Source: Doryteuthis pealeii (Eukaryota; Mollusca; Cephalopoda; Myopsida; Loliginidae). From it: 64,000 bases of DNA. The notes under the pieces were generated by a model. It searched no databases. It was not told where the DNA came from and was given only the letters and a program-made list of their open reading frames with translations. Shown piece by piece: positions 1 through 10,062 of this stretch. The stretch covers positions 60,125,364-60,189,363 of the forward strand of contig CM042145.1 in NCBI GenBank assembly GCA_023376005.1. Direction: 5' to 3'. Each line of letters opens with the position of its first letter. The stretch's first letter is position 1. The position numbers were made by a program, and so were the translations under genes.

Positions 1-45
<45 letters not shown>

Positions 46-62
46 TGTGTGTGTGTATGTGT
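1..62. repeat. (TA)n-(TG)n compound microsatellite
   Basis: Uninterrupted TA dinucleotides pass directly into TG dinucleotides with one slip near position 45. From 63 to about 605 the sequence is AT-rich and I recognise no gene or repeat in it. Confidence 0.95.
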
Positions 63-630
63 GTAGCTTAAAAATCTGCCCTGCCTTCCATTCAAGTGCT
101 TTTCCTTTTATTAAGCTACTTGTTTACGCAGGCAAATGACCGATGATCTTAAAAAGGCTTATTCCCTCTATGCGCAGTAAAGGAACTGCAATTGACAGCT
201 TCCACGGAACAAATCAAAGCATCAATTTGGATTTCATTTGGATCCCTTAGTCCCACTTTATTATAGTTTGTTTTTCTTGACACATAACTATTATAACGTG
301 CTATATTTTTATGTTTCTTACTCTTTGAATTTAAAAAAAACTTGCCTTTACTTTGCGTATTTTGATGAATATATTTAACTGATAATTATCGTAATTTGCT
401 AAATCATTAATTATTCTTTCGTTTGGTAAATACATTTAATTTAATCATAAAGAATGACGCTAAAATGTGTTCACGACATTCGATTTGCTTCGTGTTTTTT
501 GTTTTTGTTTTGTTTTTTTATCCCTAAAGTCATATGTCATGTTCTTTTGTGTTTTTTTTTCAGATTGCTCTAAAAACCAAGGTAAATATAATAACACTGA
601 GAATTAATTCATTACCTTAACAAATTATCA

Positions 631-1237
631 GCTCTGTTGGCTGGGTCTGTAGAATACATCGACTGCAATGTTGCTACCTGTTGGCTGTGGGTGGCGACCC
701 GTGATACTTAAGGATGGGACTCTGGGGTCTGAGCAGTCCATGACATGCAACACTCCACTTTGGCCCTTAGTAGGGCTAGATGGATGAACAGAGAGTCCTC
801 CTCTGATCAATCGGCTGGTCATGTCAAGCCCTAGCTCCTATAAGATTGTCCCAATCCGATGCCCTTATTGCTACCTCCAACCCTTTTTATAATATATGTG
901 CTAGAAGATGGTGCTTGGGGTCTTATTGTCTTGGGTATGACGTTAAACTCTTGGTTGAGGAAGTTCCAATTCTTGAGCCCTGGGGATTGTAGAATACCTA
1001 TTCACCACCATTACTCCCAGTTCCACTCTGAACGGGAGTGGTAATACTTGTTAGGGTCCCATCTATGGGTTAAAAAGAACATAGGATGAGTTTTAAAAAA
1101 ATGTGTAAAAAGAATTGAGTTAAAAAAATTGAGTTAGAAAAAATATTAAATACCCATCAAGAATAGATAAAACAAAACGTCTTCGGTATAAAATAACCCA
1201 AGAAGGCTTGACATGCCATAAAATCCAAACAATCAAA
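631..1237 (+). mobile_element. repeat A copy (SINE-like retroposon)
   Basis: Diverged, near full-length copy of the ~590-bp repeat A. Shared landmarks with the copies at 5771 and 32060 are the GGTGGCGACCCGTGAT block (near 690), the GTTAGGGTCCCATCTATGGG block (near 1052) and a 3' end with GACATGCCATAAAATCC followed by a C/A-rich tail. It has no credible coding capacity. The retroposon interpretation comes from the copies with target-site duplications. Confidence 0.8.
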
Positions 1238-1993
1238 TCCCTCATAATATAATCACCGGTTCCGTTAACTTCTAAGATTCGTGTTTATATACTTTGATTT
1301 ATCAATTCCTGTTAAAAAAAAACACCAAGCGTTTATATGCCGTAAAATTCAACCAAACAATTTACCGAATTATATTGCTTAAAATCCCCTAGAATTAATG
1401 CCCTTGTGTCTCACAATATGCCAGAAGACACACATATATGTCATATTGCCGAAAAGATTTTATTTCTTTTTATTTCTTTTGCAACCATTTTGTTTTTCAA
1501 TTTTCTTCAAGTTCAATACACAGAAATATAATAATCTATAAACTCTACAATTTTTTTTGTTTTGCCCAGGGTAAAACCCACAAAATATCTATTTTTTTCG
1601 GTGGCAGACACAAAATCGTATTTAATCAAAAAATTATTTTTTTGACCAGAGGTAAAACAATTCTGCCGAAGAATACAACATGGCTGATTAAAGTAAAATT
1701 GAAATGTTTTTGAATCAACCAATTTTACTAACAAAAATATATAATGTTCTTTTGGGTCGTAGGCCAATATAGAAAACTTTAATAAATAGATATTAATGGT
1801 AGCTTGAAGCCTTTACAAATTTATATCAAAGATGTGACCTTCATGAGACCTTCAGACGCATTATGAGGACGTTAAAGAGAGACAGTAAATTATATAAAAA
1901 TAAAAATATATATTGAAAATCTGAAATAAAAATAATAATATGAACTAGCAGGACCTGTGTATGTACCACAGTATGATTATTGAAGTATTATAT

Positions 1994-2108
1994 ATAATAT
2001 AATAAATAAATATATAAAGGTTTTACATATCTATTTATTTGGTGATTGTTCCTTTGTCACCAAATAATAGATATGTAAAACCTTTATATATTTATTTTAT
2101 TATATTAT
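1994..2108. repeat. fold-back (inverted repeat) element
   Basis: Two ~52-bp arms (1994-2045 and 2057-2108) are inverted complements with two small indels, around an 11-nt spacer. The outer parts are AT-rich; the inner stem includes GGTTTTACATATCTATT. No protein. Could be a MITE-like or fold-back insertion in the Helitron fragment. Confidence 0.8.
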
Positions 2109-2204
2109 AAAACAGCTCTATTTTATATTGAGCACTCTACCAATAATACTGCGTTTGGCGCACTGTTAAAATAAAAGCTGAAACAGTGACAATCCCACAC
2201 TATA

Positions 2205-2390
2205 TATATCATCATCATCATCATCATGTCGCGCTGTTGGCACGGATATCCATGACAATCTCTCTCCATCAGTCCCTATCGCTCATCATTCTCGGGAGGT
2301 CCTCTGTGCAGCATCCTGTAGAGCTGATCAATGTACGTCTTCGTTGGTCGACCCACACTGGCGTGCCCATGTGCTGGCTTCCACAGGAGG

Positions 2391-2393
<3 letters not shown>
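2205..2393 (-). pseudogene. LINE reverse-transcriptase C-terminal tail, fragment
   Basis: Read on the minus strand this encodes a decayed version of the tail that follows the RT domain in a common metazoan non-LTR retrotransposon group: a GRP-TK-TYID type motif near 2345 and a DRD-W motif near 2265, with an (ATC)n stretch at its 3' end. The same tail, better preserved, occurs at 58907-59300 on the plus strand. Frames are broken and no RT catalytic core is present. Family-level identity is from recall of such tails; a protein search would be needed to name the clade. Confidence 0.6.
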
Positions 2394-2437
<44 letters not shown>

Positions 2438-2445
2438 TATATATA
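2393..2445. repeat. (TA)n microsatellite
   Basis: About 50 bp of TA dinucleotides with one phase slip, abutting the LINE fragment. Confidence 0.95.
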
Positions 2446-2639
2446 ACTGCATTCAACACGAGAATATATTTATAAAAAATACCATAATTTTCAAAAAAAT
2501 TATATTACTTAAAAGTTATTGCAAATATTTCGATATGTAAAAAGTATAATAATCTTGATTTAACTATCACTCTTTTTTTTCTTTCCTTACTTCTTTTCAT
2601 CTTTTTATTATGTTCGATTGTTGACGGGCCTGAAATTCA

Positions 2640-3085
2640 GAAAAAAAGGATAATTTGTATAATTTAGATTTTTCGGACTGTTGTCCTCATCTTTATTGTT
2701 ACATACACAACATTTCGGACACATAAGGCTTCAGATAAGACAGTTCTATAAGACAATCATCTATAGGTCACAAGCTCAATCCTGAGTTCGGTCGAAAACG
2801 ACATTGCATATTTAACACCGCTTAACACTTGTACCCAGTCATGGTTAACGGAAATGAGAACAATCTACCCCAATGGATTAAAAAAAGGGTTCGGTTCGAA
2901 GTTCCGTAAAGTCTCCCAGTTACGACATGAAGGCTTCTTGGTTCAACGAGAATTTTTCTGAGGTCGACAAGAAACACCTGAAGAAGGCTGGAGGGATCAT
3001 CAGCCGAAACGTTGTGTATATAACAATAAAGATAAGAATAACAGTTTAATAAATGTAAATAATATAAATTATCAAGCCTCATCTA
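2640..3085. repeat. inverted pair of an HHR-bearing repeat
   Basis: A segment at about 2650-2740 (minus) and one at 2960-3080 (plus) are inverted relatives. Both carry the CGAAA(C/T)GTTGTGTAT block and an AACAATAAAGAT block. The plus copy contains an intact hammerhead core; in the minus copy it is decayed (CTGAAGC instead of CTGANGA). Confidence 0.7.
2974..3017 (+). ncRNA. hammerhead ribozyme motif (type I, minimal helix III)
   Basis: Core CTGAAGA at 2978-2984 and GAAAC at 3006-3010. Stem II pairs GGCTG (2986-2990) with CAGCC (3001-3005) around a 10-nt loop; one unpaired A (2985) precedes it. Helix I pairs ACAC (2974-2977) with GTGT (3014-3017). Helix III is only A-C/G-T (3009-3012) with no loop, so any activity may need a dimer, as reported for other minimal hammerheads. 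Predicted cleavage is after T3013. Confidence 0.6.
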
Positions 3086-3111
3086 AAAAAAATCATAAAT
3101 GGAATAAGTCT

Positions 3112-3356
3112 TCAGAGTTAAAATCCTGGACGATGCTGTTTGCATTTCACTTCATGTTACTGCTTTTTATTACTGTATCAATACATCTGTTCTTCCCCCA
3201 GCTATGGGGAAATAGTAGGAAAGACTGGGTCCTTTAACTTTAGTAATGCAATCAGTCTACGATAAGATATATTCTGATATCCAACCAGCTTTACTCCGCT
3301 TAAAAATTGACCTTGTGCCACATCCTGCGCGAGACGATAAGTTGGGTAAATACATA
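3112..3356 (+). mobile_element. tRNA-derived SINE, family S1 (diverged)
   Basis: Contains the S1 landmarks in order: an AAATCCTGG B-box remnant, the GCTATGGGGAAATAGTAGG block, the CTCCGCTTAAAAATTGACCTTG block and a TTGGGTAAAT end. The A-box half is lost. Confidence 0.75.
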
Positions 3357-3428
3357 GAGTTCAATTCTTTGGTTACCCAGAAAATGTTCAATTCAAACAA
3401 TAGTAGACAAAAAAAATCTCAAACCCTT

Positions 3429-3640
3429 TTGATGCTAGAAGGTGGTGGTTGAGAGTTTTACTGTCCTGGGTATGCTTCACTCTCACTCGAAGTGATAGAA
3501 CATGTATCTATTTAGCTAATAGATGGAAGCTTTAAGGTCCTATCTATGGGTTAAATAGATACAAAAAATGTGTCTGAAGAAAAAATTGAATACCCAACAA
3601 GAATGAATAAAACAAAGAATCTTCGGCATAAAAGACTTCG
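3429..3640 (+). mobile_element. repeat A 3' fragment
   Basis: Holds the repeat A segments GATGCTAGAAGGTGGTGG, CCTATCTATGGGTTAAATAG and CTTCGGCATAAAA in the usual order. The 3' end is cut by the S2 SINE that follows. Confidence 0.75.
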
Positions 3641-3870
3641 CGGAGTGACCTATTGTCGCTATCAGCATTGCACCGAGGGTGTCTATTCCCTTTTTGCTAC
3701 CGTTAGACGAGAGCGCAATACATATGATCACCCCCCCCCCCATCCAATTTACAGCACACATCACTCAAATTGTGGTACTCATACGCTGAGTTTGCGGGGA
3801 CTCGTATCAAACCCGTAACCTCATGATTCTTAGGTGAGTGCTCTACCGACCGATATAAACCGATCTCATC
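3640..3870 (-). mobile_element. tRNA-derived SINE, family S2
   Basis: On the minus strand the head reads like a tRNA: GGTAGAGCACTCACC (D-arm and A-box like), then GGGTTTGATACGAGTCC (B-box like). The body, with a run of C at 3731-3742, matches the S2 copies at 4394 and 53618. It is a pseudo-tRNA, not a gene. Confidence 0.7.
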
Positions 3871-4283
3871 TTCGGACAGAAATAATCTAAACGGTTGTAA
3901 AACCTAAATAACAACAGCAACAACAACCCAGTCAGCTGAAATCTTTTTTTTTTAAATTAAAACAAATAATGACAATTGATGTAGTTTATGAGAAGTTTTT
4001 TAAGATAATTTATGAGCACTTAATTTTTAGTAGGGAATGCATTATCATCAATTACTGGTTTGACAGCATCTGTTAATGCTTTCAACAAGTGATTGACTAA
4101 TATCATGTGATAATTGTTGCCAAAAATCATTCAATATGTTAAATAACTCAGTTTCTTTAAAAGTAACAGTCCGCAATCATTGCATACCAAATTTTTACCT
4201 TTTTCAAACTCTGCTTATTAGATATTATCAAAGGTTTGATCAGAAATTAAGATATCAAATCAAGGAAAGTATTTAAAAAAAAA

Positions 4284-4392
4284 CTAGCAGGACCTGTGAA
4301 TATACAACAGTATGATCATTTAATTATTAAAACGTTTATTATGTTTACTTAAAAGCCATTGCAAAATATTTCAATATATAAAAAAATGTAAA
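4284..4392 (-). mobile_element. Helitron-like family D, 3' fragment
   Basis: Begins (on plus) with CTAG then CAGGACCTGTG and continues colinear with the copy at 28127 for about 110 bp, where an S2 SINE interrupts it. Confidence 0.6.
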
Positions 4393-4393
4393 G

Positions 4394-4580
4394 TCGTCGG
4401 GATGGCCTAAATTTGGTATCAGCCACACAGCGAGTGAGTCTATCCCCTTTTCACTTGCGTTAGACCAAGCGATTGTTTTGGCATTTGAGGTGGAGCGCCA
4501 CATCTACCATCAACCTTTTACTTTACCGCGCAGACCCCTGTGCTATTCATACACTGAGTTGACGTGGACCGGTATCGATG
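4394..4580 (-). mobile_element. tRNA-derived SINE, family S2
   Basis: Shares GGTATCAGCCAC, GAGTCTATCCCCTT, GAGGTGGAGCGCCACA and ACCGGTATCGA with the copy at 53618. The last block is an inverted B-box. Directly followed by retroposon C. Confidence 0.75.
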
Positions 4581-4584
4581 CAGT

Positions 4585-4896
4585 CTCAGGTTATTTGCCT
4601 CCCATCCCACTTATGAAGGCGTGACACAAGGACATTTTTATGTGGGTCTACCCACACGCCAAAGCTCATGGTTGGTAGGCACAAAAAATGCGTTGATCCC
4701 GTTGGCATTCCCCCTCGGGGGGGCGCCTCGGGCACTGGGCAATAAACCCAGCCCAGCCCCTTTAAATCAAAGGGACAGGTATTGCCTAGGGGGATAGCCC
4801 CTGGGATCGACGCAGTTAATTTTATTACCTAGCCACTCCAGAGGCCGAAGCGCTCTGAAACAGGCTTCAGTAATCACCCATAGAGCAAAACAACAG
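4585..4896 (+). mobile_element. GC-rich retroposon C, full-length type
   Basis: About 310 bp, much richer in G+C than its surroundings, starting near TTATTTGCCTC. It contains an inner module (about 4690-4817) bounded by inverted GCGTTGATCCC and GGGATCGACGC. Local hairpins include an arm near CTGGGCAATAAACCCAG. Homologous copies are at 7516 (inner module shortened) and 57765 (inverted). Not coding. The promoter type is unrecognised. Confidence 0.7.
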
Positions 4897-5307
4897 TGTA
4901 CAAATAGTCTTGGACCAGCTCATTTACTCTCTACGAAATATAAGCTAGGATAATCCACAACACTTTATCAGTATTTTTGTCGGTTATCAAATCACATTCT
5001 TTTTGTTTATCTGAGATAATTTGTATTTGTCATAATATCCTCTCTATTTCTTTCAAAATATCTTATCTTATTATGAGACAATCAACAGTTTCGTTTCTTA
5101 CAATGCGAGATATCCTCCAACATCCCAGGTTGGTTCCAGACTCAAAACATCAAAGAATTGCCAACCAATTCAACATCGACCCAACATCAGCCCAGCAATC
5201 AGAAAGAAAAAGAAAAGAAAAAGAAAGATGTTTGTGTTTTTTTTTAAGGTTCGACTTTGTCACTAATTGAGCAAACAGTTTCATGGCTTTGTAGCTACTT
5301 GGGATAC

Positions 5308-5427
5308 TAGTATTACTATTATTTCAAAAATACTCGTATTACTATTATTTCAAAAATACTCGTATTAATATCATTACAAAAATAATATTACTATCATTAG
5401 AATACTTGTATTGCTATTATTACAAAA
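5308..5427. repeat. short tandem repeat, ~31-bp unit
   Basis: Three to four imperfect units with the theme TATTACTATTATTTCAAAAATACTCG. The rest of 4900-5760 shows no gene. Confidence 0.8.
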
Positions 5428-5770
5428 ATTAAGTTTTCCATTTGATTTGATGAACTGATGTAAGCATATCGCGACTGATAGAGAAAATCGATACCTTCCA
5501 CAGAGACAACCAAAGATTTATTAAGGAATCATCGATTTTTATTGATATAATCAATCAGTGATCGACTTCAATCTTCAGACACTGTATGATTTCTATTTGT
5601 ATTAATGTTTTTGTGGCTTCTTCAATGCTTAAAAGAAATTATAAAATACTTTCTAATATAAATGAATTAATATCATAAGATGTCATTTAATTCATCCGTA
5701 GAGAAAAATGATGTGCGAGCAAAGACTGTCCATAGATTAGTATGATGAGTTAGGAGACAAAAATATTTAC

Positions 5771-6360
5771 CCGCCCTATCGGCTGGCGCGTTAGAATGCA
5801 CCGACTGTACCTCTCTAAAGAGGTAAGACTCCCCCAATGAGGCCACCTGTTGGCCGTAGGTGGCGACCCGTGATGCTTAAGGATAGAACCCAGGTGGATG
5901 AGCAGTTCAGGACTTGCAATACTCCACTATGGCCCTATCTTGGGCTAGACGGGCGGTTGGAGATGCCCCCTTCGATCAATCGGCTGGTCATGTCAAGCCC
6001 TAGCATCTATATGATTTTCCCAACCCTACTGCCGTTATGGCAAGCCCCAACCCCTTTTTATCATATAGGTGACTGAGGGTCTACATGTCCTGGGAATGAC
6101 GTTAAACTCCATATGATGGTGAGGTCCCAGTTTTTGAGATTTGGGGAATGTGGAGCACCCCTTCATCACCATTGCCCCCTGGTCCACTCTGACCCGGAGT
6201 GGTAGTACCTGTTAGGGTCCCATCTATGGGTTGAATAGAAAAACATGAGTTTATAAACAAAATTGTATTATGTATTAAGAATGAATTTATTTCACAACAT
6301 TGTCGGCATTAAATGACCCACTGAGGTTGATATGCCGTAAAACAAAACAAACCAAACCAA
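5771..6360 (+). mobile_element. repeat A, full length with TSD
   Basis: A 590-bp copy starting CCGCCCTATCGGCTGGCGCG and ending in a C/A tail after GATATGCCGTAAAAC. Flanks AAATATTTAC (5761-5770) and AAGTATTTAC (6361-6370) match at 9 of 10 positions and look like a target-site duplication. TSD plus A-rich tail imply LINE-mediated retroposition. Confidence 0.85.
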
Positions 6361-6530
6361 AAGTATTTACAAAGTAAATAGAGATATTATAATATATTTA
6401 ATCGGAAATTGCAAAAATCGAAAAGCCAACCTAAACTACCGATGGCAAAAATTATGCAATTAGCACATTTAGATGATGTTCACTTTATTTTTCTATTTAT
6501 TCAGCAATAAATAAAATCTTTTATTTAATA

Positions 6531-6632
6531 TCTATATATTGATACTCGGGTTCCTACATTGTAGGACCGTTATCATCTTGCAACCCCCTCTGATTAAAAA
6601 TGAGACCGTCCAAAATCATCCACAAAAGGTGT
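6531..6632 (+). mobile_element. Helitron-like family D, 5' fragment
   Basis: Starts A|TCTATATATTGATACTC and keeps the conserved CGTTATCATCTTGCAACC and AAAATGAGACCGT blocks, then diverges. Confidence 0.6.
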
Positions 6633-6754
6633 TAATTCAATAACTTTTGCATCTAATAAAATGTACACCTGTAATATAATGGTTTTAGGGAAGTGAATTT
6701 ATTTTTAATTCTTAGAACGTTTGTGAGTTGAAAATGAAAGCGAATCCGACGGTA

Positions 6755-7008
6755 TGTTGAAAGGAAAAATAAACAAAGGAAAGAAAATGCTGCATGGATA
6801 CAACAGATTCATTTTACTAACACGCATTTCGGCCAGGAGTTTGTCTATGTACACATGGATTCTATTTATTATTATTTTAGATATAAAATATAGAAAACTA
6901 CAAAATCTTTAAGCATACGTAGACATACTCCTGACCGAAACACGTGTTAGTAAAATAAAACTATTTTATCCATTCAGCATTTTCTTTCCTTTGTTTATTT
7001 TTCCTTAG
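6755..7008. repeat. fold-back element with ~90-bp arms
   Basis: Arms 6760-6850 and 6915-7007 are inverted and roughly 80-85% alike, sharing AAATAAACAAAGGAAAGAAAATGCTG and its complement. The inner arm CCTGACCGAAACACGTGTTAGTA resembles the GAAAC half of the HHR elements, but I could not find a CTGANGA partner. Confidence 0.8.
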
Positions 7009-7255
7009 AACGTTTGGATTTATTGACTAATTGCGTTGATCGTGTCTCGCTCATTTATAACAATTGTCGTCTATGCTGTTTTATTGTAGTTAAACTTGCA
7101 GTGTCAATTGCAATGAGATTCGTAATTTTGGCGCGAAAGAAGATAATTATTCCTGACGTGGAAAATCATCAAAGGTCCAATTACTGATTTTCTGCTGAGA
7201 GATACTTCACTTTCTATCAGTACTGATTATGTACCTGTTTTTCCTGTTGTTTTCT

Positions 7256-8012
7256 AGCCCTGTCGACTACGGTTTAGAATACACCATCTGTACCCCCACA
7301 TGGGTGGCGACCCGCGATGGTTAAGGACAGATTCCTGGGGCTGTGCAGACGATAACATGCAACACTCCATTTGGGTCCTTACAGGCGGGCAGAGAGGCAC
7401 CCTTCGATCACTCGGCTGGTCACATCAAGCCATAGAATCCATACGATTGTCCAAACCCTATTGTCCTGGTGATAAAATCCCAACCCTTTTTATCATATGG
7501 GTGCTAGAAGGCGGTAGGTATTTGCCTCATACCCCACTTGTATGGGCTGGGCACAAGGCCTCGTTTTAACGTAGGCCCACCCACAAGCCGAAGCTGATGG
7601 GTGGGAAAGAACAAAAATTGCGTCGATCCCTTCGGCATTCCCCCACAAGGGGGGCGCCTCAGGAATCGACGCTATTATTAAACTCTCGGCAAGTCCAGCG
7701 GCCGAAGCTCGCTGGACACCCGGTGTTAACCGGAAAACCGAATGTGCAATGAGTTCATAACAAAAAAAAAAGGTGCTAGAAGGCGGTGGCTGACGGCCTT
7801 CATGTCTTGGTTATGACGTTAAACTATCTGATGGTGAAGCTCCAATTTTGGACTGTGGAGTACTCCTTCATTACCATTACTCCCAGGTTCTCTCTGAACC
7901 GAAGTTGTAATGCCTATTAGGGACCCATCTATTGGTTAAATAGAAAAAAATGAGTTTAAAAGAATTAGTATATATCAAGTATAAATGAAACAAAAACGTC
8001 TCCGGCATAAAA
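7256..8012 (+). mobile_element. repeat A copy interrupted by retroposon C
   Basis: Repeat A landmarks run through 7256-7515 and resume at 7772 with a duplicated target. The 3' portion reaches the TCCGGCATAAAATGACC block. The insertion of retroposon C is therefore younger than this copy. Confidence 0.8.
7516..7771 (+). mobile_element. retroposon C with 16-bp TSD and poly(A)
   Basis: 256-bp insertion between two copies of GGTGCTAGAAGGCGGT (7500-7515 and 7772-7787), ending in a run of about ten A. This proves retroposition and defines the element's ends: 5' AGGTATTTGCCTC, 3' GAGTTCATAAC-A(n). Compared with 4585, the structured inner module has lost roughly 85 bp, but the outer GCGTCGATCCC / AATCGACGC boundaries remain. 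Confidence 0.9.
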
Positions 8013-8089
8013 TGACCAATGGTCTGCTTTTGTATGTCTTCTTTGTTTAATGATATATCAACCTTCGTGGGTAATTTAATACCAGAGCC

Positions 8090-8091
<2 letters not shown>

Positions 8092-8155
<64 letters not shown>
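8092..8155. repeat. (TA)n microsatellite
   Basis: About 62 bp of uninterrupted TA. 8160-8750 holds no recognisable gene. Confidence 0.95.
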
Positions 8156-8157
<2 letters not shown>

Positions 8158-8752
8158 AACCTCGGTAGGTTAATTTAAAGCCATCCTTGTAGAATAGTGA
8201 TTCCCAAAGTGATTTGTACTGACCTCGGGGGCGGTGGAAAGATGTACGGATTGTTGAGGCAAAATGTGGTGTTGGGCTGCGACAGGGTTGCATTAGGAGT
8301 ACTTAATAAATAACTGTTTTTTTTACAAGATCTAAACGTAAAGGAACACGTATGCTGTTTATACAGAATAAAACTGACATAAGAATGATAAGTAAATCCA
8401 TAGATTTATTACATAGTCCGAAATCAGAGTAAAAAATCTGAATGTTTTCTTTACGCCTGTACACAACACGTACAGTGGCGCTCCAGTTGCCACATGTCCT
8501 CCAGCCATAACAGAGAACAATAACTGAGAAGACAATGAACAATGTTACTATGGTTACCGGGGAGATGTTTTATCCTGCCATATTGTTGACACAACTAAAA
8601 TTGTTAAATACATTGGTGTTGCGTGGGACCAAATTCGAGTTGTAGTAGTAGTCGTTAGTATTAGTAATCGTCGTTAGTTAAAAAACAACATACGCAAGTC
8701 GTATAGTCACAAGGGGGCTGTTTATTTATTTCTAGGCTCGTGGTTTATTTTT

Positions 8753-9245
<493 letters not shown>

Positions 9246-9533
9246 ATCTATATATATTTACACACCCCTACACACGAGCAAAATGTGACACAAAGTCAAT
9301 TTCTTAAGCGGGGTGTAACAGGATTGAATTCAAAGTTTTTATTCTCCTAGACCAAAGCTAAAGACCCCATTCCATCCTACTATTTACTCATTAGTGGCGA
9401 CAGAATAGTTGGGTACGTATCTTTGCAAAAGGTATTCGCGCTATATGAAATGCAAGCATCCTCGTCCAGGATTTAAACTAGAGTCACCGTGTCCATTTCC
9501 TACGAGGATAACCATTACACAACGTATCTACAA
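9246..9533 (-). mobile_element. tRNA-derived SINE, family S1
   Basis: Minus-strand copy. The tRNA-like head with the inverted B-box CAGGATTTAAACT is near 9469, and the body matches the copy at 32755 (CAATTTCTTAAGCGGGGT, CTCCTAGACC). Confidence 0.85.
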
Positions 9534-9982
9534 AGTCATCCTTCTCGAAGGACAATAGTAGTACTATTTAACCGATAGTTTATCTATGACGGAGAACGAA
9601 AAAGAGCAAGACATTGTCAGGAAGTGCCAGGATATTTCGGTAAATACGTACATAAATGACATGTGAGTCAAGCGCTGGGCAGTGAGGAGTCAGCAGTAGC
9701 AGGTTGGCTGATGCAAACGACCGAGTAAAGAAATGTGATTTTGAACTGCTAGAGATTATTTTCGACTACGGTGACGGATTTTGCAGCTGCTAGGCGAGGA
9801 CGAGGAACGTGTTGACCAGGGGAAGGTTTGGCTTGCTGTAAGACTGTGGATTCGCTTATTTTTGGCCCCCCTCTCGGCGGGAGCTTGTTGATACGAACAT
9901 CTATTCCCCCCATACATCCCCCCCCTTCTATAATGACGATGTTCATATCTTTGCCAAGAGTAATACGAAAATAAACGTAATA

Positions 9983-10062
9983 CCGTGACTGGAGTTCGAA
10001 CTCGCTTACACTGATATTGCAGTACAGAACGTTAGCCACTACGTCATAGAGACCAAACATTT
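9983..10062 (-). mobile_element. tRNA-like SINE head or tRNA pseudogene
   Basis: On the minus strand GTAGTGGCTAACG is A-box like and GAGTTCGAACTC is a good B-box, spaced about 37 nt apart. No 7-bp acceptor stem could be matched, so I do not call a tRNA gene. Confidence 0.5.

Larger units (their letters stand above)
1945..2622 (-). mobile_element. Helitron-like family D, disrupted copy
   Basis: Minus-strand 3' end is CTAG (1945-1948), flanked by T on that strand and preceded by a short hairpin, as in the copy at 28127. Family D sequence resumes at about 2500-2622. Between lie a fold-back, a LINE fragment and a (TA)n tract, which I read as later insertions. Assignment to Helitrons rests only on terminal features. 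Confidence 0.5.

Noticed and set aside
5571..5577. Minus-strand CTGAAGA
   Set aside because: No GAAA within reach of a stem II. The core heptamer is expected by chance several times in 64 kb.
6915..6965. CCTGACCGAAACACGTGTTAG in a fold-back as ribozyme
   Set aside because: ACACGTGT could form helix III, but no CUGANGA core is at the required distance.
7877..8293. 138-codon minus frame
   Set aside because: It crosses a (TA)n tract and repeat A 3' sequence. No family signature.
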